The position numbers and the translations under genes were made by a program. 64,000 bases of DNA from Caldilineaceae bacterium. Lineage in GTDB: Bacteria; Chloroflexota; Anaerolineae; Caldilineales; Caldilineaceae. Position 1 is the first letter of the stretch, and the number at the start of each line of letters is the position of its first letter. The stretch covers positions 1 to 64,000 of the forward strand of contig JALHQH010000026.1 of the NCBI GenBank assembly GCA_022842065.1, read 5' to 3'. The notes below the pieces were generated by a model that saw only the letters and a list, made by a program, of their open reading frames with translations, ran no database searches and was not told where the DNA came from. Below are positions 36,058 through 45,190 of this stretch, piece after piece.

Positions 36058-37341
36058 ATGAGTGAAATTGCCCTGCGCGTTACCAATCTATCTAAGCAAT
36101 ATCCGCTTGCTCATCGGCTCGGGAACAACCAGGACGTTGGCTATGACTCCTTGCGCGCGGTCTTAACCACCACCGTCGCCGCGTCTGTGCGTTGGGCCGC
36201 GGCGCGCCTTCAGCGCAAAACAGCTGAAGCTGCTGTAAATTCGGCGGGAAACCGGGCTTTCTTTGCGCTTCAGGATCTTTCGTTTGAGGTGAAGCGCGGT
36301 GAAGTCGTTGGCCTCATCGGGCGCAATGGTGCTGGGAAAAGTACCTTGCTGCGGATTCTCGCACGCATTACAGAGCCGACCACTGGTGAAGTGGAAGTAC
36401 ATGGGCGAGTGGGGGCGCTGCTGGAGGTGGGTGCTGGCTTTCATGGGGAACTATCAGGCCGCGAAAACATTTATTTGAGTGGTGCTATTCTGGGTATGCA
36501 GCGAGCGGAGATCAACCGTAAGTTTTCTGAGATCGTCGCTTTTGCCGAGATCGAAAATTTCCTGGAAATGCCGGTTAAGCATTATTCGAGCGGCATGTAT
36601 ATGCGGCTGGCTTTTGCGGTGGCGGCCCATCTAGAACCAGAAATTCTCTTGGTCGATGAAGTATTGGCCGTGGGGGATGCCGAATTTCAGAAGAAATGTT
36701 TGGGTAAGGTAGAAGATGTTGCCAGCGAGGGACGTACCGTGCTCTTTGTCAGCCATAACTTGGCAGCAATGCGCACGCTTTGTCAACGCGGGATTCTGCT
36801 TAACGCTGGTCAAATCGCCTATAGTGGTTCAATGTCGGCGTGTATCACCGAATATTTGGAAAGTAACCAGACGCGTTCCGCCTCAATTTTAGCGCGCGTT
36901 CACTATTGCCATCCTGCTGTACAACTGACACAGTTGACGCTTAATGGGGATGCCAGGGATGAACACCATCTCGCTGCTGAGACACGCAGCATAAGGATCG
37001 AAGTGCGCGGGTGCCTGGCGCAACCGCTGCGCATCGAAGTGGAAGCCCGCATTGCCGATCGACAGGGGCTGCCATTGGCCCTTTTTAGCCCAGGTCGTGA
37101 CCGTGGCTATACGGCGATGCAGCCAAGCGGAGAATTTTGCTTGGTGCGGACATTGACCTTACCACGCATCATGCGCGGTACCTATCATCTCTCGTTGAGT
37201 CTGACCGATCCCGGCGTCACAACCTGGGTTGGCATCCGTAATGCTGTGCGCCTGGTGGCCGAAGGCGCGCCAACCATGACTGGTTTTGTGTTTGATTATG
37301 ATCGTGGTGCCGGCTGGGTGTTCCTCAGCGAGCAAGATTGA
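36058..37341 (+). CDS. Polysaccharide ABC exporter ATPase (Wzt-like, with C-terminal domain)
   Basis: 427 residues. Walker A GRNGAGKST at 88-96, signature YSSGM at 176-180, Walker B ILLVDE at 196-201 and H-loop SH at 232-233 are all intact. A 160-residue beta-rich C-terminal domain follows, as in Wzt proteins that recognise the end of the glycan chain before export. The N-terminal 65 residues contain an extra segment ahead of the ABC core. The presence of that domain beside sulfotransferases suggests that a sulfated or otherwise capped end could be the export signal; this is inference. Confidence 0.92.
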   Translation: MSEIALRVTNLSKQYPLAHRLGNNQDVGYDSLRAVLTTTVAASVRWAAARLQRKTAEAAVNSAGNRAFFALQDLSFEVKRGEVVGLIGRNGAGKSTLLRILARITEPTTGEVEVHGRVGALLEVGAGFHGELSGRENIYLSGAILGMQRAEINRKFSEIVAFAEIENFLEMPVKHYSSGMYMRLAFAVAAHLEPEILLVDEVLAVGDAEFQKKCLGKVEDVASEGRTVLFVSHNLAAMRTLCQRGILLNAGQIAYSGSMSACITEYLESNQTRSASILARVHYCHPAVQLTQLTLNGDARDEHHLAAETRSIRIEVRGCLAQPLRIEVEARIADRQGLPLALFSPGRDRGYTAMQPSGEFCLVRTLTLPRIMRGTYHLSLSLTDPGVTTWVGIRNAVRLVAEGAPTMTGFVFDYDRGAGWVFLSEQD

Positions 37342-37362
37342 GCCAGTGGGAATGTAGCCGTT

Positions 37363-38364
37363 ATGATTCAAGCACATATACCGATTGTTTCTGTCGTAAT
37401 GACTGTCTATAATGGCGCTCGCTATATCGCTGAAACCATTGAATGCATTTTGCAGCAAACTTTTAGCGATTTTGAGTTTATCATTGTTGACGATGGCTCT
37501 ACCGATGCAACAGGGCAGATTCTTCAGCACTATGCTGCGCTGGATAGACGCATCTGTTTGCTACACAACGAACAAAATCAGGGGATTAGCATGGCAAGCA
37601 ATCGGGCCTTAGCTGTTACGCAGGGCCGTTACATTGCCATTACCGATGCTGACGACCTTTCCATGCCCGAACGTTTACAAAAACAGGTAGCGTTTCTTGA
37701 TGAGCATCCTGCCATCGGCGTCGTCAGCACTAGAATCCGTCAGATCGATCCCCAGGGGCAAGCGCTATCCTGGGTCGATAGCAGACCAACCCAACCAGCA
37801 CTGGTGCAGTGGGCGCTCTTTTTTCGCTGTTGTGTTGCTCATGGCAGTGCAATGGTACGCCAGTGCGTCTATCAGCAAACACAGGGATACGATTCTGCTT
37901 ATGACTATGGCTTCGATTATGCATTCTGGCTGCGTGTGGGCCGGTTCACGCAGATCGCCAATTTGCCGGAACGATTGCTCGCCGTTCGGGTCCACGCGGC
38001 GAGTGCAAGCCAGCGTTACCGTCAGCGGCAAGATCATTATGCCTTGCTGGCCCAACAGCGCGCGATCAGCACCTGGTTAGGGCGACCGATTGCGTTGGAG
38101 GTGATACGCGCGTTCAGTCATCTTGATAAAACCGCTACGTTGCCGCATGCCTATCAAGCCGCCATTGTATTGGGTGAACTCCATCACGCCTACGCCCAAA
38201 CTGTATCTTTATCCACTAGTGAACAGCGCCAGATCCAACACAATGTCAACAAACAACGTTGCTACTTGCTGTTCAAAGCCATGCGGCTCCCTCAACTGGC
38301 AGCCAGCGCACTAGGGGGAAACTTTAATAAGTTAAATCGTTTTGCTAATTTTATGAGGTATTAA
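37363..38364 (+). CDS. Glycosyltransferase, GT2 family (first)
   Basis: 333 residues of GT-A fold. VSVVMTVYNGARYIAETIEC, the VDDGSTDATG nucleotide site, and the metal-binding TDADDLS are visible, with the acceptor-side HGSAMVR in the middle. It adds a sugar to a lipid-linked glycan. No membrane span is obvious, so it is cytoplasmic or peripheral. First of four consecutive GT2-type genes after the exporter pair, all on the plus strand. Confidence 0.88.
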   Translation: MIQAHIPIVSVVMTVYNGARYIAETIECILQQTFSDFEFIIVDDGSTDATGQILQHYAALDRRICLLHNEQNQGISMASNRALAVTQGRYIAITDADDLSMPERLQKQVAFLDEHPAIGVVSTRIRQIDPQGQALSWVDSRPTQPALVQWALFFRCCVAHGSAMVRQCVYQQTQGYDSAYDYGFDYAFWLRVGRFTQIANLPERLLAVRVHAASASQRYRQRQDHYALLAQQRAISTWLGRPIALEVIRAFSHLDKTATLPHAYQAAIVLGELHHAYAQTVSLSTSEQRQIQHNVNKQRCYLLFKAMRLPQLAASALGGNFNKLNRFANFMRY

Positions 38365-38368
38365 TCCT

Positions 38369-39331
38369 ATGTCCGAGCCATTGATCTCGGTGATGATGCC
38401 TTGCTACAATGCTGCTTCTACCCTCCCGATTGCGCTGGCTTCACTGTTGACCCAAACCTATCAAAACTGGGAATGTATTTTCGTTGACGATGGCTCAACC
38501 GATCATTCCTCGGCGATTGTTGCACAAGTTGCTGATCCGCGTATTCGTTCGTTTACATTACCACACAATTATGGGCGCGCGACTGCGCGCCAAGTGGCGC
38601 TGGATCAAGCACGCGGTGCTTATCTGTGTATATTAGACGCCGATGATTGGTACTATCCATGTAAGCTCGAACAGCAGCTTGCGATCATGGAAGCGGAAAA
38701 ACGCATTGTTTTAGTGAGTACAGCCGTAGCGAGTGTTGATCGCAAAGGCGAAATCGTTGGTGTCTATCGACATCCTGCCGCTAAGTCTTTTCCGACCTTG
38801 CAAAAATTCGATCCTCGTCTTGGACGTATACCCGTTTCGTTTAATGCCGCCATGATTCGGATGGCGGTAGCGCAGCAGGCCCAATTTGCGAGTCAGTTGC
38901 GGCAGGCTGAAGACGCCGACTGGCTGTTAAAAGTATTATGGGATCGCGAATATGCAGTGCTGCCAGCGGTGACCTATGTTTATAACGAATATGTTACAAC
39001 TACGCAACACAAAACCATCAGCGCCTATTATTACCAGATGGTCATGTACTGGCTGAATCGTCATCGTTCTTGGCCGCGGGCCTGTGGCTACATGGTCCAA
39101 ATGGGGCTCAAACAGACGCTTTATCGGCTTGCCTTTCGTTTGGGTTTTGCCGATAGGCTGATTGCTTGGCGCTCGCAAAAGCCGTCGGCTGCCGATATTC
39201 AAGCTTTTTACGCGGCGCGCAGGCCAGTGCATCGACGCTTAGCACAATTGCATGACGCAGCTTACACAGTTTCCCCTGGCAATGAGCGTCTAGTGCCAGC
39301 GGTGCGTGCGTTCGGTGAGTTCGTGAATTAA
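38369..39331 (+). CDS. Glycosyltransferase, GT2 family (second)
   Basis: 320 residues. LISVMMPCYNAASTLPIALASL, VDDGSTDHSSA and ILDADDW mark the GT-A donor site. The C-terminal third is Arg/Trp-rich (SWPRACGYMV). It starts four bases after the preceding gene, so translation is probably coupled. Donor and acceptor sugars are unknown. Confidence 0.88.
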   Translation: MSEPLISVMMPCYNAASTLPIALASLLTQTYQNWECIFVDDGSTDHSSAIVAQVADPRIRSFTLPHNYGRATARQVALDQARGAYLCILDADDWYYPCKLEQQLAIMEAEKRIVLVSTAVASVDRKGEIVGVYRHPAAKSFPTLQKFDPRLGRIPVSFNAAMIRMAVAQQAQFASQLRQAEDADWLLKVLWDREYAVLPAVTYVYNEYVTTTQHKTISAYYYQMVMYWLNRHRSWPRACGYMVQMGLKQTLYRLAFRLGFADRLIAWRSQKPSAADIQAFYAARRPVHRRLAQLHDAAYTVSPGNERLVPAVRAFGEFVN

Positions 39332-39409
39332 TTTTGTTTCTTCAGCAAAAAATTCAAGGACGAACCTGAAAACCTATCTTCAACTGATCCACAAGTTAGG
39401 AGGAAATCG

Positions 39410-40384
39410 TTGATTTCCGTGATCATTTGCACCTACAATCGCGCCGCTTTGCTCGCGGATGCACTCCAATCGGTTTGTGAACAGCGACTTGACCAAGCAC
39501 GCTATGAGGTCATTGTGGTGGATAATAACTCGACGGATCACACCCCTGCGGTTGTAGACGCTTTTGCCCAGCACTATCCCCAGATCCGCTATTGTCGCGA
39601 ACCACAACAAGGCATATCCTCTGCGCGGAACCGGGGGTGGCGGGAAGCCAAAGGCGAATATGTCGCCTATATTGATGATGACTGCAAGGCCCCACCCGAG
39701 TGGCTCCAAGTCGCGCAAACAATTATCCAACAGCAAAAACCCCTAGAATTTGGTGGGCCGGCACTCGCGTATTGCAATACAACGAAACCAGTCTGGTGGC
39801 GGGATACTTACGATGCTTACTACTCGCTCGATAGAGATCGCCCTGTCGGCTATTTACCTGCTGAGCGGGAAATATATGGCTGTAACCTCTTTTTACAACG
39901 GGCTATCCTGACGCAAATGGGTGGATTTAACCCGGCGCTGGGCGTGAATGGTGACAAACTGGCCTATGGCGAAGAAACAGAATTGCATGCGCGCCTTTGC
40001 GCTTTGCTGCCGGAACACCGCGCCTACTTCGATCCAAAGCTGTATGTCTATCACTTGCTGCGCCCCGAAAAACTTTCACCCTGGTGGCACTTACACAGCT
40101 TTTTTATGCATGGGCAGGCAAACTATGCCATTGCGCCGCAGCGACAATACCCGTTTTCCTGGTGGCAAAATTGCCTGTTCCCATTTTATGTTTTAGTACT
40201 TTTCGGCTTTACCTGGCTATGTAGTTGGCTATGGCGTGACCGCGGGCGGTATCCTTTCTGGCAAAACTATTTTTATGAGGCGCAACATTTACACGTCTGC
40301 GTGCATCGACTGGGTGGCTGGTCGGTGGCTGTACAAGAACGCATAAGCCGGCTCTTTAGCCAGGAGCGGATTCATGCCGCCTGA
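39410..40384 (+). CDS. Glycosyltransferase, GT2 family (third)
   Basis: 324 residues with the GT-A motifs VDNNSTDHTPAVV and AYIDDDCKAPPEW. A long hydrophobic stretch near residues 255-280 (FPFYVLVLFGFTWLCSWL) could anchor it in the membrane. The start is TTG at 39410, chosen because TAGGAGG ends seven bases upstream; no ATG fits as well. Its last 11 bases overlap the next gene. Confidence 0.86.
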   Translation: MISVIICTYNRAALLADALQSVCEQRLDQARYEVIVVDNNSTDHTPAVVDAFAQHYPQIRYCREPQQGISSARNRGWREAKGEYVAYIDDDCKAPPEWLQVAQTIIQQQKPLEFGGPALAYCNTTKPVWWRDTYDAYYSLDRDRPVGYLPAEREIYGCNLFLQRAILTQMGGFNPALGVNGDKLAYGEETELHARLCALLPEHRAYFDPKLYVYHLLRPEKLSPWWHLHSFFMHGQANYAIAPQRQYPFSWWQNCLFPFYVLVLFGFTWLCSWLWRDRGRYPFWQNYFYEAQHLHVCVHRLGGWSVAVQERISRLFSQERIHAA

Positions 40385-41216
40385 GATCACTTATCTTGTC
40401 TCAAACTATAACAAAGGGCCTTACATTGCTGATTGCCTCGCCTCCCTGCACGCACAGACTTCGGCGGCCTGGCGTTGTTTGATCTGTGACGATAAAAGCA
40501 CAGATGATTCACTGCTGCGTATCCAGCCGTGGCTAAGTGACAAAATTAAATTACTCCAGAATGACCAGAATCAAGGGGTCATCTACACGCTGGGGCGGTT
40601 GATTGCAGCGGCACCGACCGAGATTGTGGGCGTTCTGGATGCCGATGATGCCCTCTACCCAGAAGCCACCGCGCTGCTCCTGAATGCCTATGCCCAACAC
40701 CCAACTGTCGGCTTTGTCTATTCCAATTTTACCAACTACAGTGCCGACCTGCGTATACCGCTCGGTACAGGGTGGGGCGCTTCTCTGCCCACTGGCGGGA
40801 CCACCCTGGCCCATGATCGAGTGAGTGCCATTCGTACTTTTCGGGTTTCGGTCTATCAATGTACAGAGGGGATCGCCAACGCCCCACTGTACGCTGAAGA
40901 TCGTGACTTGGTGTATAAAATGGAAGAAGTCGCGCCGTTACTTTGTGTTGCGCGTGAACTCTATAAATATCGCATCCTGCCCCATTCGCAGAGCCATGAT
41001 CCGCAGAGACGGGAGATTGCCCAGCACAGCCATCGCCGCGCCTACCTGAATGCCTTAGACCGGCGTAAGATCGGTGGATTGCGTCGATTAGGCTACCTGC
41101 TTTATAGTACAAACTACTATTGGATGGGGCAAAATCATGCACCCCTACGCAAATTGCTGGCGCGCCACAGTTGGCGTTTCACCATCAGGCTGATCCCGCT
41201 GGTCGGCTGCCGCTAA
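40374..41216 (+). CDS. Glycosyltransferase, GT2 family (fourth)
   Basis: 280 residues. ITYLVSNYNKGPYIADCLAS, CDDKSTDDSL and GVLDADDALYPE define the donor site. The start overlaps the preceding gene by 11 bases and follows AGGAG. It is the last gene of the glycan operon; a perfect palindrome follows at 41232. Its sequence is shorter at the C-terminus than the neighbouring GT2 enzymes and lacks membrane spans. Confidence 0.87.
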   Translation: MPPEITYLVSNYNKGPYIADCLASLHAQTSAAWRCLICDDKSTDDSLLRIQPWLSDKIKLLQNDQNQGVIYTLGRLIAAAPTEIVGVLDADDALYPEATALLLNAYAQHPTVGFVYSNFTNYSADLRIPLGTGWGASLPTGGTTLAHDRVSAIRTFRVSVYQCTEGIANAPLYAEDRDLVYKMEEVAPLLCVARELYKYRILPHSQSHDPQRREIAQHSHRRAYLNALDRRKIGGLRRLGYLLYSTNYYWMGQNHAPLRKLLARHSWRFTIRLIPLVGCR

Positions 41217-41231
41217 CCTTAAACTATAACC

Positions 41232-41289
41232 AGTAGACCGTAATGTGTAGTTTGCATCACCTGATGCAAACTACACATTACGGTCTACT
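41232..41289. terminator. Perfect 28-bp hairpin between convergent genes
   Basis: A 58-bp near-uninterrupted palindrome with 28-nt arms and a two-base loop (CC) lies between the last GT2 gene and the convergent mannonate dehydratase gene. There is no T-tract on either strand. It could end transcription from both sides or protect 3' ends. Confidence 0.6.
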
Positions 41290-41315
41290 AGATTATGGCA
41301 TGTAGCCCTTTCCCC

Positions 41316-42374
41316 CTATACCGCCCCGCCAAACTCATTGTTGACCGCTTGGATCAGCGCGCGCATGTAGGCAATCGAATAGGCCGTGCCCACCCGTGGT
41401 CCACCGAGCATCGCCGGAATGTGATCGGGAATCACGCAGCCGTCAAACTTTACTTCGCGCAGGGCGCGCATTACTTGGTGCATATCCTGATAGCCATTGT
41501 CGATCAACGTCTCCACCCACGGCTCGGGCATGGGATTGGTGACGTTGCGGAAGTGGACTTTGAAGAGCTGGTTTTTCGCGGCGAAATGTTTAATCGCATC
41601 GACCACACCCACCCCCATGCCGACTTCGCCCCCTTCCAGCCAACAGCCGACGCACAGACAGACGCCAATGTTGGGACTGTCCGCAATCTCCATCGCCTTC
41701 TGATAGCCGGCAAAGTTGCCAAACATGTTACGGGGAATGCCGCCCAATGGGTAGACGGGCGGATCGTCGGGGTGGACGCCAATAAAGACCCCTGCCTCCT
41801 CGGCCACTGGGGTAATCTCGCGGATGAGATGGGTGTAATTTTCCCACAGCTCTTCCTCGGTGTAGAGTCGCCCGTGGGTCAACTCGCCGCTGTAGGTCTT
41901 ATCCACCCAACGCCCGACCGCATCCTTAATATCGAGCATGCGTGCATCCATGCCGCCGCGCCCTTTGACATGGCCGGAGGACCAAATCCCGTTCGCCATA
42001 TGCGCATAGGTGTTGTACTTGATGCCTGCCGCACCAATATTGCGGATAAATTGTTTAAACTCTTCGACCTTGGCATCGCGACCGGGCAGGTTGAGCGTGA
42101 TCTCTGGCACATTGTGGACACCCAGGTTGGTAATGCGGTAAATCTTGAGGCCATAGTCGCCAAAGCGTTTAACTAGCCGCTGGTAAAAATCAAGCGTATG
42201 CTGCTCTGGGTTTCTGATGCCCACCATCGCCCATTCCACGCCGAGCTGCTGGAAAAACTGCAAATCTTCGTCGCTGGCCTCGGCCCCCGTCTGGATCGCG
42301 ATCTGAATGCCCGGTGTGCTCGAATAGTAGCCGGGCACGGCGCGCATGGGGAATTGATTTGAATTTGTACTCAT
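41316..42374 (-). CDS. Mannonate dehydratase
   Basis: 352 residues, the usual length for UxuA. Seen: GVHPDDPPVYPLGGIPRNM, then KVHFRNV and PDHIPAM near the C-terminus, which supply metal ligands and the mannonate-binding His residues. It converts D-mannonate to 2-keto-3-deoxygluconate in hexuronate breakdown. No partner uxa/uxu or KDG kinase genes are nearby, so it is a lone enzyme in this window. GGGAGACGGAGAG precedes the start. Confidence 0.87.
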   Translation of the reverse strand: MSTNSNQFPMRAVPGYYSSTPGIQIAIQTGAEASDEDLQFFQQLGVEWAMVGIRNPEQHTLDFYQRLVKRFGDYGLKIYRITNLGVHNVPEITLNLPGRDAKVEEFKQFIRNIGAAGIKYNTYAHMANGIWSSGHVKGRGGMDARMLDIKDAVGRWVDKTYSGELTHGRLYTEEELWENYTHLIREITPVAEEAGVFIGVHPDDPPVYPLGGIPRNMFGNFAGYQKAMEIADSPNIGVCLCVGCWLEGGEVGMGVGVVDAIKHFAAKNQLFKVHFRNVTNPMPEPWVETLIDNGYQDMHQVMRALREVKFDGCVIPDHIPAMLGGPRVGTAYSIAYMRALIQAVNNEFGGAV

Positions 42375-42647
42375 ACTCTCCGTCTCCCTGATTTTCCCTG
42401 CTGGTCAAAACGCCACTGGCGGGCGCGTTGATGGTACAGGATCGATATGTAAGTGCTGCCGCAGCGCAGTATAACATAGCAAGGCTGTCAGCCATAGGGC
42501 GCAAAAAGCGTGCCGGGAGGCGTACTTTTAGGGGGTGGGTGAAGGTATTTACCAAAGAGAGCACGGAGAATTACCGAGAGCATAGAGTGTAATCGCACCT
42601 AACTCTCTGTGGCCTCTGTGCTAAAAATAAGGGTTCAATGTGAGCTT

Positions 42648-42760
42648 AGGGGGTTGATATCCCGCCCCGCCGTCAGCGGACGGGGCTCCCTTAGCCGGGT
42701 TTACCCGGCGTTGTTGGGTAGCCCTGTGGCTTTAGCCCAGGGCGATCTGGTCAACCCCCT
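42648..42760. repeat. Nested cruciform repeat with three inner hairpins
   Basis: An outer 10-bp stem AGGGGGTTGA/TCAACCCCCT encloses three hairpins based on CCCCGCCGTC...GACGGGG, GCCGGGTTTACCCGGC and CCCTGTGGCTTTAGCCCAGGG. It resembles the element at 19315-19397 in plan. The 416-bp stretch 42375-42791 otherwise holds no gene. Confidence 0.65.
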
Positions 42761-42791
42761 GCATTTGGGTTGAGCCAAGATAAGTTCTAAA

Positions 42792-43328
42792 TCAGCGTGG
42801 TTGGCAAAGTGCGCGCGATAGTTTGACGATATTCAATTCGCCATAGGTAGCTTCAACAAACGTCTCAAGTCGCCGCGTGTGTTGCACCAGTTGATTCCAG
42901 CGTGCGTCTGTGAGCCAAATGCCATCCAGAAATTGTGAGACTTTGTCATAGAGTTTGAGCAATTTCGTTGTATTGCTGCGGTTCCAGAGTTGTATAAACT
43001 CCTCATCGAGATTGGCAAAAGTCATCTCCTGCACAAGTTGTTGTACGAGGGGAGATGTATCGGGCGGCATGGGCAATTGTGTATCTTCGAGCGTATCATG
43101 CCAGAGCAGGACAAGCGCACCGGGGTAGCGGATCGTTTCGGGCAGTTTGGTTTCGGTCAACAGCGTCATCGCACACCAGATCGGATGGATCACATAGGGT
43201 GTACGCTGATCCCACAAGCGCACGGCATCACGCGGCGTCTTGGGGAAATGGGTATGCGCTTGGATGGCATGGGCAATCGCTGCGCCCAACTGGTCAGCAT
43301 AGGCTTGGGTGGTGGTAAGCTGTTTCAT
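42792..43328 (-). CDS. HD-domain protein, RelA/SpoT hydrolase-like
   Basis: 178 residues. The metal-binding HD signature is visible: His in VIHPIWCAM, the HD pair in LLWHDTLEDT, and a distal Asp in KLYDKVSQFLDG. This arrangement is that of the RelA/SpoT and MESH-type (p)ppGpp pyrophosphohydrolase fold. No synthetase domain. A small alarmone hydrolase or other nucleotide phosphohydrolase is possible; the substrate is not proven. Starts 25 bases after the preceding minus-strand gene (reading leftward). Confidence 0.75.
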   Translation of the reverse strand: MKQLTTTQAYADQLGAAIAHAIQAHTHFPKTPRDAVRLWDQRTPYVIHPIWCAMTLLTETKLPETIRYPGALVLLWHDTLEDTQLPMPPDTSPLVQQLVQEMTFANLDEEFIQLWNRSNTTKLLKLYDKVSQFLDGIWLTDARWNQLVQHTRRLETFVEATYGELNIVKLSRALCQPR

Positions 43329-43353
43329 CTTGATGTGCGCACCGTTTTTGTGG

Positions 43354-43746
43354 TTACCCCGTCGTCAGCGCAACCGTGAGACTGGTGGCAAGCAGCAAAA
43401 ATGCAACCGGCATCCAGATACGCCGCTCCCCGGCACTCGGTGTGATCGTGTTGAGCACCAGGCTGACCGTGCTAAACGCGACGACGACCCAAATGGGCCA
43501 CCCGGCAAGGGGCGGCCAGCCAGGCAGCAACGCGGCGCGCCCCAGGACAACGCCAGCGAACAGGCTGAGCAGCAAGGCCTGTACCACCGCCGCCACGCGC
43601 ATGGCTGGTGGAAACTTGCCAGGGAAGCGGCCCCCCATCGCATATGATCCCCACGGCGCGCCGAGTGCCAGCGCCAGTTGAAAGGCCACTGCACCCACGA
43701 TGGTGAATAGAAAGAGTAGTGCTGCAACCGTGGTTATATTCATCAA
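43354..43746 (-). CDS. Conserved membrane protein, four TM segments
   Basis: 130 residues with four hydrophobic segments (about 5-27, 46-67, 80-99, 110-127). The loop GAPWGSYAMGGRFPGKFPP and the stretch VLNTITPSAGERRIW are conserved features I recognise from small uncharacterised membrane proteins of Gram-positive and Chloroflexota genomes. No function known. It lies just upstream of the HD-domain gene on the same strand, so the two may be co-transcribed. Confidence 0.72.
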   Translation of the reverse strand: MMNITTVAALLFLFTIVGAVAFQLALALGAPWGSYAMGGRFPGKFPPAMRVAAVVQALLLSLFAGVVLGRAALLPGWPPLAGWPIWVVVAFSTVSLVLNTITPSAGERRIWMPVAFLLLATSLTVALTTG

Positions 43747-43846
43747 TTATATCCTCTTTACACTGATAGGAGTATCGCCGCGTAGTCGCGTGGTCGCGCC
43801 GTCGCATGGTCTGGACGAAACGACCATGTAACTGCTCAGCCTGCCT

Positions 43847-43894
43847 GCTCCTAGCCAGTCCGTGACTGGCACCAGTCACGGACTGGCTAGGAGC
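43847..43894. terminator. Perfect 23-bp hairpin 3' of the AraC-type gene
   Basis: 23-nt arms starting GCTCCTAGCCAGTCCGTGAC pair across a two-base loop. It lies downstream of the minus-strand AraC regulator. No T-tract. It belongs to the same class of long, tight, loop-poor hairpins as those at 41232 and 50267. Confidence 0.5.
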
Positions 43895-43975
43895 GGCTTG
43901 AGTAGTTACTGACCATGGTAACTATGCGACCACATTTCAACGTTATTGGTGTTGCGCCCACTGGATCCTGTTGCG

Positions 43976-44962
43976 CTAATGCTGGGCAACGGCTGCCTGC
44001 TGCCGCGCGGCGCCCGGTGAAAGCCCAATGAAGCGCTTAAACGCCCGGCTGAAGGCTGCCTCGGATTGATAGCCAAGCCGATCCGCCAACTCCCCCAGCG
44101 CCAGATCTTTCTCTTTGAGCCAGGTGTAGGCCAAATTCATTTTCCAGCGGGTAATATACTGCACCGGCGGCTCACCGACCAACTCCTTAAAGCGGGCGGC
44201 AAAGGCCGAACGGGACATGGCCACCGCAGCAGCTAGTGATGCCACCGTCCACGCCCGCGCCGGCTCGCGTTGAATCAGCAAGATCGCCTGCCCAATCTGC
44301 TGATCTTGCAGTGCACCGAGCCAACCCGTCTGCGCGATGGGATCTTCTGCCAGCCATGCACGGATCGTTTGGATGACGAGAATGTCAGCCAGACGGGTAA
44401 TGATTGTCTCGCCACCGGGTTGCATTGCTCTGACTTCGGCAGCCATCAACCGTAGCGTGCTTTGAATCCACTCCGTCTGGGGTGAACGCCAGGCCTCAAT
44501 CCAGATTACCTTTGGCAGCAGGTGGACAAGCTGATGGGCCGCCGGGTGGTCAAACTGCACGGCACCACAGATCATGCTCGCCGCGGCCCCGCCTCGCCCA
44601 TGGCGCAGAATTTCAAAGCGCTCACTGATCTGCTCGCGTGGCAGGTCGAAGAGTTTTGCCGCAGGCACACCGGGATCACTCAACAGACAATGCCCCTCGC
44701 CATGAGGGATCAGGGCCAAATCGCCGGGTTGTAACAAGTGCAGTGAGGTCCCTTCAACTTCCAGCCAACAGCGCCCGGCGGTCACCACATGAAACATCAG
44801 GCAATCAGGCAAGGCCGGTAGCGCTAACCCCCAAGGTGCGGTGAATTCGGCGCGCGTGTAAAAGACCCCACTCATGTGCAAAAAGTGTAATGCTTCCCCC
44901 AGCGGGTCGGCAGAAGGCCAGCGCGGTTCGTTGCGGTTAATGGCAGGTGTTAAATCGCTCAT
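43976..44962 (-). CDS. AraC family transcriptional regulator
   Basis: 328 residues. An N-terminal cupin-like ligand domain (PDCLMFHVVTAGRCWLEVEG, LLQPGDLALIPHGEGH) is followed by two helix-turn-helix units: VASLAAAVAMSRSAFAARF and LGYQSEAAFSRAFKRFIGLSP. The cupin part is of the AraC_6 type seen in regulators of reductase genes. Divergent from the NAD(P)-dependent reductase at 45191, which is its probable target. A repeat element lies in the gap. Confidence 0.9.
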   Translation of the reverse strand: MSDLTPAINRNEPRWPSADPLGEALHFLHMSGVFYTRAEFTAPWGLALPALPDCLMFHVVTAGRCWLEVEGTSLHLLQPGDLALIPHGEGHCLLSDPGVPAAKLFDLPREQISERFEILRHGRGGAAASMICGAVQFDHPAAHQLVHLLPKVIWIEAWRSPQTEWIQSTLRLMAAEVRAMQPGGETIITRLADILVIQTIRAWLAEDPIAQTGWLGALQDQQIGQAILLIQREPARAWTVASLAAAVAMSRSAFAARFKELVGEPPVQYITRWKMNLAYTWLKEKDLALGELADRLGYQSEAAFSRAFKRFIGLSPGAARQQAAVAQH

Positions 44963-45103
44963 CCTGCCGAATATAACATCACCAGCGGCCTGCCGTCAAA
45001 TCCAAAAACCCTGGATGATTGAGCAAGAAATATAGACTGAAAAGCATTTACACTCTGCGAAAGCGCCGGTATACTGGACGAACGCAACAGCTGAACAGGG
45101 CAT

Positions 45104-45164
45104 AGGGCTTACGCAGTTACCAACGGCTGAGTTTGTCGAAGCCAAAGGTAACTGCGTGAGTCCT
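45104..45164. repeat. 61-bp palindromic repeat, copy 2
   Basis: Same length and core (GGCTGAGTTTGTCGAAGCCA) as the copy at 10659. Arms AGGGCTTACGCAGTTACC and its mate differ by single bases. It lies in the divergent promoter gap of the AraC regulator and the reductase, so its insertion may have changed regulation. Confidence 0.75.
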
Positions 45165-45190
45165 AATTGAAACATACAAGGAGCTAAAAG

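Noticed and set aside
41295..42176. 293-codon open frame on the plus strand opposite the mannonate dehydratase
   Set aside because: Shadow of a GC-rich gene; the minus-strand enzyme has clear family motifs, this has none.
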